The notes under the pieces: generated by a model
Databases searched by the model: none
The model's input: the letters and a program-made list of their open reading frames with translations, nothing else
What the model was told of the DNA's origin: nothing
Shown: one piece after another, positions 28,911 through 41,032 of the stretch
Numbering within the stretch: the first letter of the stretch is position 1
Layout: each line of letters opens with the position of its first letter
Made by a program: the position numbers and the translations under genes
Assembly (NCBI RefSeq): GCF_037975245.1
Contig: NC_092563.1
Span: 23,464,960 to 23,528,959, forward strand
DNA length: 64,000 bases
DNA from: Apostichopus japonicus
Lineage: Eukaryota; Echinodermata; Holothuroidea; Aspidochirotida; Stichopodidae
Direction of reading: 5' to 3'

Positions 28911-29005
28911 GTTTTCGCGAGGTTAGTAGAGCCAGGTACAACTGGGTAAAATCGAGATTCACCGTGGCTCCCAACGACAGTAATAGTACAACCACTAATA
29001 ACACT
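28911..29005 (+). other. Probable 5' UTR part of first coding exon of IRF
   Basis: A pyrimidine-rich acceptor (TTTTTACTTTCTAAATAG) ends at 28910. The sequence up to the ATG at 29006 has no in-frame stop, so an upstream start in another exon cannot be excluded. The ATG at 29006 has A at -3 and puts the IRF domain 13 residues from the N terminus, as is usual for the family, so I take it as the start. Confidence 0.5.
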
Positions 29006-29194
29006 ATGTCTGAGGAGACCAATACGTTACACAACGGACGCCAACGGTTGAGGCCGTGGTTGGTTAATCAGATTAATGAGGGAAACATCAAAGGATTAGT
29101 ATGGATGAATGCGGAAAAGAACATGTTCAAAATACCATGGAAACACGCCGGAAAACAAGACTATGATCCCGAAGAAGACTCCAAGATATTTAAG
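29006..29194 (+). CDS. IRF coding exon 1 (residues 1-63)
   Basis: Starts at the chosen ATG, encodes the first half of the DNA-binding domain with W18, W33 and W45, and ends in phase 0 at AAG|GTAACT. Confidence 0.93.
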
Positions 29195-32100
29195 GTAACT
29201 TACCTCTAATTTTTTTTTCTTGATTTAAAAAAAAATGAATGTTTCATTATCATAAATCAGGTTTGGAACGGTGATTATACTTGACAATTGTCAAGATGTT
29301 CGAAAAATAAAATGTCCCTCGTTATCACTACTAACGTGTGACCCCCCCCCCCCCCGCGTATAAGTGAGTTATTGTTGAGTCTTTGTTTCACTGATTGTTG
29401 AATTGTCGATATTTGTATTGTTGTTGATTGTTGATACATGTTGATGTTGCTATACTTTCCTGTATGGTATTACCTATATATCTATCTATTGAATAACAGC
29501 GGTATTTTCAAGGGATTATTTTTCTTACCGTTTATTTTTGTTTTAACTTGATTTATAAGGTTTTGGTTACATTCTTTGCTTTAAATGTTCTCACCTCGTA
29601 CATAGAGAAGATCAAAGATAGTTCATTACTTATAAACGGTTATAGCATTGCCTCAAAAATGATTAAAATAAAGCAAAAATTGAAAATGAAAATGAAAAAG
29701 ATAAATACTCATTCATATATTCGCAAATTGAATAGAAATAGTGGACGATGAAAATATGAGGATCGTACACCCGTTTAATCCTTGAATGTTTTGAACATAT
29801 ATCAATCAGTCTGAAGGTCTGGAATTATACAGTTATTATATGCTAATTTCTATAACATGACGTCATAAATATTCAAAGTAGTATGATTTTTACTTAAGAA
29901 ACGCAATCAGACTGCTAGAGAATAATACTATTGTTCCTCTGTTATATATGCATGAAATGGGTCTCTTTTTAACAAAAAAAGAGAGAAGTGATTCATTTTA
30001 AGTTTTTGACTTGAAGAAAAAATGAAAATAATCGACAAAAAGCTGTGGGAAAACGTGATCAAGTGAAATGTAACCTTTCAATCGGAATATAGGTTTCATT
30101 TACGACTTCTGAACGGTTCAATCGAATTTTAGATTGCATTGGCCAACCAATCTCGTGACACGCGAGTATACCACTTCCAAAGATCGAGATCGGACAATTT
30201 AGATTGAATGTTTCAATCTGTTAAATACAAAGAGAGTATAATAGCACTGTGTACGTTCCATCTCGAGATAAATATATATTCATATCACTTACATGAATCC
30301 TGCCGTTTATTTTCCCACAAAAGTAAAAATTTATTATTTGCTACCGTATTCTAGATCTGATTAATATGGGAAATAAAGGATGCAATATGAAGGTGCTTTT
30401 ATTTTAATTTACAATATTTCTTTGTCAAATATTTTAGCGCTGGTCAGAAAACACCGGCAAGTACAAGGTGGGTGTGAATCCAGAAGAACCAGCCGTTTGG
30501 AAGACTCGTCTTAGAACTGCGTTGAATAAACTCCCAGACATTCAAGAAGTCACAGATAAAACCATGTTGGACATCCCCGAACCGTATCGTGTGTACAGAC
30601 TTCTTCCAAAAACAGGTGAGCCTAACGGTTTCAAACCTTAGTTATTTCTTTTTTGGGGGGGGGGGGGGCTTCCATAGTTTAATGAAAATTATATAAATTT
30701 CGACTTAATTTGGTGAAGAATAAGTACAATTTCAAGCAAATGTTGGTTATCCACTTGTGATCATGAACTGGTTTATTCGCGTGTAATAAAGTTTGGTTGA
30801 TTCAATATTTTACTCCCGACCTCTCTCCACCCCTCCCCCTCCCCCTTCTCACTCTCTCTCTCAAAAAGAAGGATATCCATTGAAAAGGTTTTTAATCATA
30901 AAACAGATTGGCAATGAATGACATAAATCTGGTGGGTAAAAATTGCTACCAAACTCGCATGAAAATTGTCACTTACTTATCAATCTTTTCCTTTTTACTC
31001 AAATGTATATTTATAAATATTCGCCTTAATATGCGCATTAAGACGAACAAGAACATAACAAGAAATACATAAGGAGTTGTTGGGGGGGGGGGGGTTGCTA
31101 GGTGATTGGGAAACGGGGAGGCGGAAAGATTTCCTCCCTCTTGATTGCCTTTACATCGTCATACGTCAGTTAATTGCTATAGAAGCTCATTTTGTTCTCA
31201 CTCAATTGTTTTTGTTTCTTGTTGACCCATTTAACCTTATGTGGGAGTTTGTACAATTCCTGCTGTATCATTATGTATTATTATGTATTATTATTTGGTA
31301 TCTCGTGGAAGTGATAACTAATTTTGATGCGATAAACATGTTATTTTGAAGATAGTATTGCGACCTTTCTACATAATTTAGCATGACAGGATGTTAACTC
31401 ATTTTTAAACTAAAACTATAAAATTAAATGTTTGTGTGAAAAGAACAGCAACAAAGTTTTTCCGAACAAAATAGCAGAGGCGCAACATTTGTAGGAGGTA
31501 CAAAAAATGCTAGTAAGAGGACAAGAAGCTAGTTTGATAACAGGAAATTTGCCTAATATTTTTGGGACTACAAAGTGAGTTTGTGCAAACTCCATGTAAC
31601 TGTTGTAAATGTGTAATTGCCAGAAAACGGGTTGTCACGAAGTTGAAGGCGTCAGGGTGAAACTGTGCTTTAACAATATTTATCGAAAAATTGGCGTACT
31701 CATCATTGCTCGTCAAAATACTGCGTCAGAAGCATTTAAAGAGTGTGGTAATAAGGTGAATGACTTGGGGTGGGAGCAGGGGGCATGAGGGGTGTGGAAG
31801 GGGTGATGGTACGTCCTACGTCATCGCCATTGATATCGGTAGTCACGAAGATTATACACACATTCCATTTCTAGTTTTTTTTTTTGCTTCAAAAACCTTT
31901 GCCAGTATGGAAGCCCTGTATAGATTGAAATTAAGGAATACTTCATATAACTGTCGAAGTAAATAGAACGTTAGGGTAAAACTGTTTAATTGTATCCAAA
32001 TTAAACTTTCTAAGAACATGTGTTTTAAATCCATAACACCGTTTACTTATGTATATTATGACTCATCTCTCAAATCATTAGGCAGGCTCAAAAGTCCTCG

Positions 32101-35100
32101 AGAACTAAAATATCCCCCCAAAATACGCAGGCTATTTATATATAATAATAATATAATATAATATGATAACGCCTATATGATGAGTCATAGCTACCCACGA
32201 TTACTGTGACGTCATTCAAGTAGTAGGGGTCAAGAGAGCTCGGTCTACAACAGAAGTCATATAGAGTATAGGATTTCCTTGACGCGGTGCTTGATTTGTT
32301 AAAGGGATTAGTCTCGATTTAAGCCACAGGTATATGAAATGGAACGTTATTAACCGTCCACAATACAGGCATCATATCTTTGCGTTAACTCCGTATGTGA
32401 AGTTGCCAGACACACCACGCTTTCCTTGTTGATTAGCAACAACTTTGATGTTTATTTGGTGTTGTTAATAGAAACAATAGAAATAAATAAATAAATTAAC
32501 ATAAGTTACCAAAAAAAAATTTATTCGCGATTTTGGGAAAATTTCATTTGACATAAAATCCAAGGGTGAAAGTGAAAGGGACAGGAACCAGTCCGGGGGA
32601 GGGGAGGGGGAGCAGTTAAGAAGGGCGATGAGAGCCAATGGCACAGATTATCTTTCTACATTGTGTAAGCTGATATTTTCCGTCGATACATATACAATAT
32701 ATCCATAATTCACCTGACACCTTCCGCTGTTACACTTAAAGTTTTTCACGCGTTTGTGTGTATATCTAAACGTCATTCTTTAGATGTTATAAATATTACT
32801 TACCACAGATATTTAAATATGGAACGTATTATTAAAGCTTGCGTGAATTTAACATTAACTATAATCATTAAAACTTAATTAATTAGGTTAAACCTTATTC
32901 TTTTAACTTGTGCCTTCTCTGCTGGGCAAATAGATTAACTACAATTGGAAACAACAGATATTACATTACCTTTAATGTATATCGCTTAATGTAAGGCATT
33001 CAATAGGAACCGTTGACAGGCAGAATGGCTTACAAACACCACGACATAAAATTGTACCTAAAAGTGCAGGCATATCACTGTTTTAGCAGATCACATTTTA
33101 ACAGTTTTATATTCCATACCATAGTAACAGACGCCTTTCACTTACGTCTCCTATAAACCTTTGTTAACCCCCCTCCCCCCTACCCTCCCCCAACCTACCC
33201 TAAATAGAAACATATAATGAAGCGATAAATGATCTTCACCATATACCAGGGTATACACATGTATACCAAACCCTTACATTACTGTACGCCCGCTCTGTCA
33301 GCTTAAATTCGACCTTGTCCCGAGTTTAAGGGTATACAGTTTTTGACCAAAATCCGTTGTTTGCCGACGATTTGTTTTCATTCTCCATCCTCCGGTGTTC
33401 GCTCGCTGCTATAGGGTCTGGGAATGCCCTCCTAGCCCACCATGCACATTCCGATACAGCTTAGTCATCACCAACTGTACCCTACTGACATAATCCAGAC
33501 GCGCAGGATTTTGTCCGAAAAGCTTGTAAACATGTCAATTTTTCGGTGCGGAGATATTTTGACCCAAATTGGTTGGGATGATTCGATAATGGAAGAATGT
33601 AAGTTTGCGGTCGTAAGTCTCTTGGCAGAGCTAGTAGGGGAGATTTTTTTTTTCTTAAGATGGTGATTCACACGGTTAGATGACCGCATGGGGTCAAATG
33701 TTTGATATACAAAAGGTCATTGAATATCACACAGATCTCAAGTCAGTTTGCAGTGGCGCTATGTAAAGCACACTGAAGGTATAGGCCCCCCTATTACATT
33801 GGAATATAATTGTGTGTGTGTGTGTGTGTTTGTATATGTGCCATTATGATTTCTGTTACTTTTCAGTATTTACTTGCGTTGACAAATAGTATTCTTTCTT
33901 TTTTCTTAACAGCCAAACAAAGAGACGGCACTCGAGCAACACGTCCAATAGTAAGTTTTTTTTTGTTGGAAGCTTTTCTTTTGAAATATGCAACTTGTCC
34001 TTATTCAACCGAATTCAATGTCAGTATGCTTTATAATAGCATCCATTCGTTCAAATACTAGAATTTAGTGTTTTTGAGTTATATATGTGGGCCTAAATAT
34101 TTATTAGTGCATTGACATATAGTAGGTATAGATCAGACACATTTTTTGTCGTTTCTTTTTCTTTTCTTGTGATTTTTTGTTGTCAATATTCGACATAACA
34201 AAGTAATTTTTATTTGTTTATCTTGACAATAATATTCCGGAGAGTTTCCCCACGAAAGCTCATAGATAAGACCCCCCCCCCCCCACACACACACGTCACC
34301 CTCTTTAATTAAACTTATAGTAATACTTATGATGGTGATGGTGTTGATGATGATAGAAAAATAGCATCAGGCAGTTTCACTATACCATTGGGGTTCACAT
34401 GTAGCTGAAAATGGGATCCAAATTCTTTATATTTCTATCAGTATTTGTAAGGAGATCGTGACAGGTATGAGGATCCATATTAAAGGAAAAGAAAAGAAAA
34501 AAACTAATGAAGAAAAACACAATAGAACAACAAATGAATGGCGTTCCCTATGTGTTCCCTTTGTGTTATTGCGGGAAGTTTGAGCATGTGACGTAGCATA
34601 TACGTCATCAATACTGTATACGTCACGCGTTTCATCTCTCTCTCTTTCTTGACTTTGTTTAATAGAGTGGCAGCGAAAATCGTAACAACTTCTATGAATT
34701 TAATGGTGGAGGATACCACAGACAACCTGGTAAGTAGTCTTAAACTCATCCGACGAAGAATATCAGATTATAAGAATGTGTAATTGTACTAATAAAATAA
34801 CACATATATGAACAATTAACAAATTATAATATATAATTTTTAAAATATAATATGTATATTTTTTTTTTACTATATGAAATTTTTTACAGCCAATTAATAT
34901 AGATTTTATTTCTTTTTAATTATTTAGGATATTTTCCAGCCGCCTTACCATACCCTGAAACTAACGTAGGTAACTGGCACCACCAAGCTGCCGTAGCTCC
35001 TAAGCAGTACGCGGGACAGGTGAGTGTCTTTATATATATATATATTTAGAAGAAGAAGAAAAAATTTCTACTGATACACGAAATTTGAAGCGCTTGCAGC

Positions 35101-38100
35101 CCTTGCGTTAATATGACGGGATGGGAAGGGTGGGTGTAGGAGAGGGGCTGGCAGAAGATGATGATATAAATTCGTAATCTTACTGGGGTATCACGTCCAT
35201 CTCCAATGGAATAGAGAGGGGAAATGGACACGAGGGGAGGGGGGGGGGGGGAGGCGATTACTGTAGAAAAAAAAACTTAGCATGTATGACGACCTTAAAG
35301 ACATACTAACGTTCTTAATTTAATTGGTTATTAAACTTTGATCATTTTTTGTTGTTGAATTTCCAGGGATATTATACCGATGAACGTCAGCAGGGTTACC
35401 AGTCTGAAGGCTATGCTCATGGTAAATAATACAAACAATTTATCAATAGTCTTGACTATGGCATGACAGTGTATATAACGATTGCCATATGAATAAAGTA
35501 CTTTTAAAACAGTATTTTTGTCTGTCGATCTCAATTTTTACCAAAACTATCGAACAGTATGCAACGTAAGTTTTTAACTGATCAAGTTGAGTATATCTGC
35601 TTAAATTGACTTCACCAAATGAAGGGCTCATTCGATATTTAACATGCCGGCCTTATTCCAGTCACTTTTGCCAAAATTACCATTTCTCTGTATGTTCATA
35701 AATTGTTTGAATGACACTTGACTATCAAGTATTTGATCTGTGTGGTCATGACATTGTTCATATCAAGTACAGAGCAGATTTAGGGGGAGGAGGGGGGGGG
35801 GGGTGGTGGAATCAAAACGTCGACTGGGTGAGATGCATCCAGTAAGCCAATTTTCAAATTCTAAAATCCTAAAAATGATTTTGGAAAGTCGGTAATACAT
35901 AAAGAATCTTGTAATGATTACATTATTTTAGCCGTTCAACGTGTGGATGCATAAGAAACTTCACTGACATTGAACGGATGGTACTGACCCTCCTAATGTG
36001 ATTCAATTGATGTTATAGTAGTTTCAAATATTACCCAAAGAATATGATAAGTATCAAGCAAACCGCAGCCACAGAAAGAATATAAGCGTTTCTAAGAACA
36101 GAGGATGTATGTAATTGTTATGAATATATTGTCCTAAACTTTCATGGCTCATTGTATTCTGCAGGTCTGCAACAACCTATGGCCAGAGGAGACCTTACCT
36201 CTGTTCTAGAGGTCATCTCTTCAGGCGAAGATAGCCGAAACATGGTGACGTCACAGACTATGGGAGGTCAGTTACGTAGATTTCTGTGTCAACTGCTTTA
36301 ATACCTTTTAAACATTTAAATCCATTTCGTCTCCATTCGTTGTGTAAAAATTGTTTCAGAGTGGATGTTTGCGAATCCTACCACCGTTTTAAACTTTCAC
36401 CCTGTAAATGAATATTCACTTATGAAAATTACGTTTCGGTCTTTCCATTACGTTGTCTTCAACAAGGTATTTATATTTTAAATGGTTTGTAAAGCGTATA
36501 CAAGAGTGTGTGAATCCGAAAGACTGTGTATAGTTGTCTTAGCTTGCCCACCGAGAAAGAAGTTTCTTTCGTTGGATGTGGGATGATGGGGTCCCCTCAC
36601 AACCCTTGGTTTTGTATATTTCTGGTATTTTTTTTAACTTGCGTAATTGTTAGTGATTGTTACATTTTTTTGCATTCCTAGGTCATCCGTGTTTCCATAG
36701 CAACAATAATGATCCAAATCAAACTGACCAATACCGTGCCTATCCAAGTGGAACTTTTCCTTCTACCCCAGACTATTACCAAACTTTCCCGGCTACTCCT
36801 GCTCCTGTGACCAATTTCTTTCCTGGCCAGTATTACGAATCACAAACCAATCAGCAAGTACCAATGCAAACGTGTGCAGGATTAACAGAAAGCAGTGAAG
36901 TCATCATGAATGAACTTTCGTCACAAGACTGTCTCCCAGCTGGTGAGTAAAGGCATCAAACCATACAACAATCTATGAACATCAAATATTGCCTAAACTC
37001 TTCCATACTGTCCCTAGACAGGGAGAGGCCATGCAGGGGCGTACATATGGTGGATGTGGGGTGGGGGTGGGTGGGTGCCACTCTCCAGTAGAAATCTAAG
37101 TCGGTTCCAAAATAGATACAAAGTTGGTCCCAAAATTGGAGCCGAATTCAGCGTGGTCTCATACCTATGAAAGAGTCAGTTGGGATTCAGGGGAGGGGAG
37201 GGGAGGGGTAGGGATGGTATTGAGGAAAGGTCCACGAGAAAGGGACTGCATCTAATGAATAAAGCTTGTTGTATGCTAACGCCTTACTTACGTAGATGCA
37301 ATTTGAAGGTATTGTTGCCAAATACCACATCCGTTGCACTAAGCGGAATAGCAAGAACTGTGAGGGTTTAATCATTGCAATAACATTGGGTTGTTACGTG
37401 TAGCCGTTCACGCTTTTCTTGGGTTAGAATTGCTTTAAGTAAGATCAGATGACATCATCTTAATTCTAAGTCGTCCCTTTAGGGTAAGATCATGGGAACT
37501 TTGTGACTTATATCATCTTTTGTTGTGATTCTGTTTTCTGTCACAGAGCACGAATTTGAAGTTTTCGTTTACTACCGTCATATGAAAGTAATTTCTAGAC
37601 AGATCAAGAGTGTGAATGGTTGTCATATCTACTTCAACAAGACAAACAACAACCACTTAGGCTCCGAGACTATCGTACTACCCAGTGAGTCAGAAGTTGG
37701 CGACATGTTGGAGAAACCCGCTACCCTTACTAGATCGATTCTGGAAGCTTCTGAAGGAGGGTGCGTTTGAATTTAATATTTATATCTTCCGATAGGAATT
37801 TTACTTTCCTTTTCGCTATAAGCAATATAAAGTACACTTAAAAATATAATCGTCAATGTTACTGTATTACCAAGTATGATGATGAAGGAATTAGTTAATG
37901 CAATGTTCACCAACATATTACCACGGTAGTTTTTTTTATAGGGGTGGGAAGTGATACGGTTGGTTGGGAGGGGGTGGGGAGTGGAGGGTGTCCGATTGGC
38001 ATAGATACAAGAAAAGGAGTCTGTAGCAACTCATTCTTGACATATCTGCATTTGGTTTATATGTAGTTTGGCGTTATATACATACATATTTATATAGATA

Positions 38101-38640
38101 TATATATTATAAACATACATGTATTTGTCATTTTCTTCTTACAGAATTACTTTGCAAGTCAAAGACAAACGAATCTACGTCACAAGATTTTGTCGAAGTG
38201 CTCTCTTCTGGAGTTGTTCCCTTCGTCCTGAGAAGATTGAGAGAGTTGAAAGGTACAAGGAGACCGCGGTGTTCAATTTAGTGGAGTTCAGTGAATGCGT
38301 CAAGAACTATGTCTGCCGGCAGAGTGATTCTCCAGCCTCACCAGCGGTTTATTTCGGTGTGGCTCAAAACTGGACCTTAAACTCACCCTTGAAGAATTGT
38401 CTGGTGTCCATCGTGGTCCGGCCTATGCGGTCCATGGAACAGCTGAGGACAATGAATAACCAAGCGAAGTCACTCCCTTTGAGCGTTCACAGCGGGCTCC
38501 TGCACTTCTCCGGAGCGAGTCTGGAAAGAGAGAGCTTCGACTATCAGGACCTCATGGTGGAAGGTTATCCATTCGATCCGGTTGATATGGCAGAAAATGT
38601 ATTCATTCAAAGCGAAGGGGACTCTCCTTCTCCCCCATGA
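29006..38640 (+). CDS. Interferon regulatory factor (IRF), complete, 10 coding exons
   Basis: Joined exons 29006-29194, 30438-30615, 33913-33950, 34666-34729, 34928-35019, 35367-35421, 36165-36266, 36682-36942, 37547-37760 and 38145-38640 give 1689 nt, 562 residues and a stop. All introns are GT-AG and all phases match. Residues 12-122 form the IRF DNA-binding domain, with the five-tryptophan repeat at W18, W33, W45, W65 and W84 and the recognition-helix phrase WKTRLRTALNK. IRFs are nuclear transcription factors that bind GAAA-type interferon-stimulated response elements. Residues about 123-326 are a Tyr/Gln/Pro-rich linker. Residues 327-500 match the IRF association domain (EFEVFVYYRHMKVISRQI, IYVTRFCRSALFW), which mediates dimer and partner contacts. 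The DNA-binding phrase IPWKHAGKQDY resembles the IRF4/8 group, while the tail is more like the IRF3/5 group, so I give no number. The gene looks intact. Confidence 0.95.
30438..30615 (+). CDS. IRF coding exon 2 (residues 64-122)
   Basis: Acceptor AAATATTTTAG. Encodes RWSENTGKY through EPYRVYRLLPKT, the second half of the DNA-binding domain with W65, W84 and the recognition helix. Ends in phase 1 at ACAG|GTGAGC. Confidence 0.95.
33913..33950 (+). CDS. IRF coding exon 3, 38-bp microexon
   Basis: A strong pyrimidine tract and acceptor (TTCTTTTTTCTTAACAG) precede 38 bp encoding KQRDGTRATRPI after a split Ala codon, then ATA|GTAAGT. The phases (1 in, 0 out) join exons 2 and 4 exactly. The basic residues extend the end of the DNA-binding region. 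Skipping it would shift the frame. Confidence 0.85.
34666..34729 (+). CDS. IRF coding exon 4
   Basis: Acceptor GACTTTGTTTAATAG. Encodes a polar linker, SGSENRNNFYEFNGGGYHRQP, then CCTG|GTAAGT, phase 1. Confidence 0.85.
34928..35019 (+). CDS. IRF coding exon 5
   Basis: Acceptor TTTTTAATTATTTAG. Encodes Pro/Tyr/Ala-rich linker (YFPAALPYPETNVGNWHHQ), donor CAG|GTGAGT, phase 0. Confidence 0.87.
35367..35421 (+). CDS. IRF coding exon 6
   Basis: Acceptor GTTGAATTTCCAG. Encodes GYYTDERQQGYQSEGYAH, a Tyr/Gln-rich linker, donor CATG|GTAAAT, phase 1. Confidence 0.85.
36165..36266 (+). CDS. IRF coding exon 7
   Basis: Acceptor TTGTATTCTGCAG. Encodes a linker with LTSVLEVISSGEDSRN, donor GGAG|GTCAGT, phase 1. 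Confidence 0.85.
36682..36942 (+). CDS. IRF coding exon 8
   Basis: Acceptor TTTTTTGCATTCCTAG. Encodes 86 codons of Pro/Tyr/Thr/Gln-rich linker (for example TFPSTPDYYQTFPATPAP), likely an activation-type low-complexity segment, donor GCTG|GTGAGT, phase 1. Confidence 0.9.
37547..37760 (+). CDS. IRF coding exon 9, start of association domain
   Basis: Acceptor TTCTGTTTTCTGTCACAG. Encodes HEFEVFVYYRHMKVISRQIK through LTRSILEASEGG, the first half of the IRF association domain. Donor GGAGG|GTGCGT is a weaker site, phase 2. Confidence 0.93.
38145..38640 (+). CDS. IRF coding exon 10, end of association domain and tail
   Basis: Acceptor TTTTCTTCTTACAG. Encodes ITLQVKDKRIYVTRFCRSAL onward, including FGVAQNW and the strand LVSIVVRP, then a Ser-rich tail with SLPLS at residues 507-511 and YQDLMVEG at 531-538. 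Stop TGA at 38638-38640. Confidence 0.95.
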
Positions 38641-40570
38641 TTCTATAGCTCCCCCCCCCCCCCCTCTATAGGCTACAGTGACCTTTTTGGCTGTATAGCT
38701 GACACTGTACCTTTAAATTCTCAGCATCAAATAACTTGCTAACAAGCATCTCTCAGCGACATTACTCACAGACTATAGTCAGACATTTACAGTTGAAAAT
38801 ACCACTTAATTTGGCAGTTTCCTAGTGTGGGGTTATTTCAGTTATGTAGTAGGGATTTTAAGAAGCCCATTCTACCAATGACGTCATTGATTCCTGCTGT
38901 TTCACATAATCTAGAGTATTCAGTTGCAGGCAACCTAGTGTACTCGGATATCAATAAGCTGTCGCCGATTACTGTAGCGCATTAAAACACACACAAGTAT
39001 AATGTATGACGTTACTCTAGTCGGACTAAATCGAGACCCGCCAAAAAGGAGGGGCCCAGATCGAAGGTTAGGAAATAGAAGGGGCATGACGGGCAAAAAA
39101 AAATTTTTATTTTTATTATCGAGAAATAGTTGTAATTAGTAAAGAGTTAAAACTGTTCACATGACTTGGGGTTACCCCTTCTCCTACCCCCCCTCCTCCC
39201 CTCGTATATGCATCTTGTTTCTCTCTGCCTGTTATTTCATCTTCCAAGTAACATTTTCTTACGAAATCCCACCTAACGTTATACGTCATATGATGCTTAG
39301 CTTGTCAGGCAATTATGACCCCTCTCACCTCCCTTGAATTAGGACAAATTAATCGCTCATCATACCCATTGTTCTTTACATGCCGAAGCCTTTGTCTACA
39401 GAGAGAAAGGTTTCAAATTGAAGACATTAAGATTTAAAGAATTTTTTATAAAATCTTTTTTGGGGGGGGCGAGGGGGGTAAATTGATGGTGCCATTTTAA
39501 ATAATGAGTGACTCAGGTTAACATTTTTGGAAACATTAATGTAAGTGTGTAGCTCACTGGTAATGGAATTTCGCTATCTACTTCCTCCTTTTCTAAAGGT
39601 CCTTGCTCTCATGAAAAAGCACGGTAACAAAATTGTGTGCAATGTTCTGGATAGGGAATTAGCTTCATTTTAGGTGGTGTTTTACATTCAAGTTTCTCCA
39701 AATTCTTTCAAGAGAGAGAGAGAAAACGTGATTATTTTTTTTCCTTATAAATAGTTTAATTATTTCAAGAATGCTGGTCATTCATACGGTTGTAAATATA
39801 TAATATTTTATTTAACATGTTTCTTCTATGTACAAAGCTGTATAGCAACAGTATACAGACCTTTTTTACATGATTGGCGTTCCATGTGCCTTAGCTGAAC
39901 GTATCTTTTACGTACTATAATGTTACCGGACCAAAAGTTGCATTAACCACGCAGTGTCTTTTTGTACTCCAATAGAAGCATCGGTTAAGGCTATGTTGTG
40001 AATAGCCTAACGTTATGGTGTCTTATGGTTAGATCGAAATTTAACGAAGTGTGTGGCCTATCTTAAGTTTTGTCGTATTATTAATGTTAGTCAACAAGGC
40101 TTGGTTTTTGTTTGTTGGCTAACCTGTAATCTGTGTGTTGATGTAGCCGAGGACCTATATTGGTTTTAAGATTCACATTAGCTTAGGCCGCCCTTGTCCG
40201 TGAGGGGGGCAACAGGGCTGGTGTGGGAGGGGGTTGGGGTGGACACAGTATATAGTAGTTTATGCCTAAGACGTATGTGCTGCTTAATTTAGTGTTCTAT
40301 GTCGTATAAACCGTTCTTCATAACTTGTAAATATTACTTGTAATACCATGAAATTAATATTCTGAACTTCACAACCTTTTTTTTTTTTTTAATGCAAAAA
40401 CTAGTTTTGTACTTGGATTTGATTTTGATGATTATTCATGTTATAAAGACAAAACGTAAACGTGATTTAAAGGTAACGTTTTGTTTATCTTTAATTGGTT
40501 GCAACATGATTTCAAATAACATTTGTATCTTCCAAATAAAGAATAGAAAACAACGGTCGATTCAAATTTC
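38641..40570 (+). other. Probable 3' UTR of IRF
   Basis: The first canonical AATAAA I see after the stop is at about 40537, giving a possible 1.9-kb 3' UTR. An ATTAAA near 38982 could give a shorter one. A C run follows the stop directly (38650-38663). No separate gene is seen in this stretch. Confidence 0.4.
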
Positions 40571-41032
40571 ATTGTTTCAATTCTGTTTATCACAGTATAA
40601 ATTCCTCGTAGACGTAATCAACTAAAATATGAGTCATCGCCCTCACCACCTTTGAAAACTCGAGGGAAGCCTGTTAGACAGATATCCTCACCTCTAACTC
40701 CTGAAAACGGATTCACATCTAACCCCCCCCCCCCACCCCACCAAATAAAAACAAGGACATAATGCGCAGCTGTAAGACCAGAGAGCAAACGAAAGCAATG
40801 AACAAGAACTTAAGCAGAGGACACCGTATCACTTTTTTTTTGTATACCGATGTGTATAATGAATGTTGCTCTATATTAGTGTTTTTTAACCTTTTCCGCT
40901 TCACGCACCCCTTAGCAATTAGATTGATAATTATATGATATGTAGCCCCTTCATCAGCTTTGATTGAATACTTTGCGCAATTTGCGTGTTGCCCCGCTTA
41001 AAGCTCCTACAGTGTACAATGTATAGGTGCCA
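40571..41032. other. Intergenic DNA with a C run
   Basis: A C run lies at 40723-40734. The phrase TTTTTTAACC...CGCACCCCTTAG near 40880-40915 resembles the interior of hAT-type MITEs, but no matching ends were found. Confidence 0.3.

Larger units (their letters stand above)
29195..38144 (+). other. IRF introns: contents
   Basis: Intron 1 is 1.2 kb. Intron 2 (30616-33912) is 3.3 kb and carries G runs at 30654-30668 and 31081-31094. Intron 3 has a C run at 34271-34284, intron 5 a G run at 35238-35252 and intron 6 a G run at 35789-35804. A (TG)n tract lies at 33811-33830. Open frames inside introns (up to 90 codons) show no domain and are not called. Intron 8 has a GGGGAGGGGA purine tract near 37190-37215. 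Confidence 0.6.

Noticed and set aside
28964-29005. Start of the IRF at 28964 (VAPNDSNS...)
   Set aside because: The codon there is GTG, not a usual animal start; the ATG at 29006 is in better context.
33442-33689. Overlapping 73-74 codon frames in IRF intron 2
   Set aside because: No domain, no fitting splice phase with flanking IRF exons and no similarity recognised.
37034-37060. CAGGGGCGTACATATGG, resembling the outer transposon end at 54286
   Set aside because: No matching opposite end or flanking duplication was found nearby.
40188-40196. CCGCCCTTG, resembling a family A end
   Set aside because: No partner end upstream within about 1.2 kb and no target duplication.
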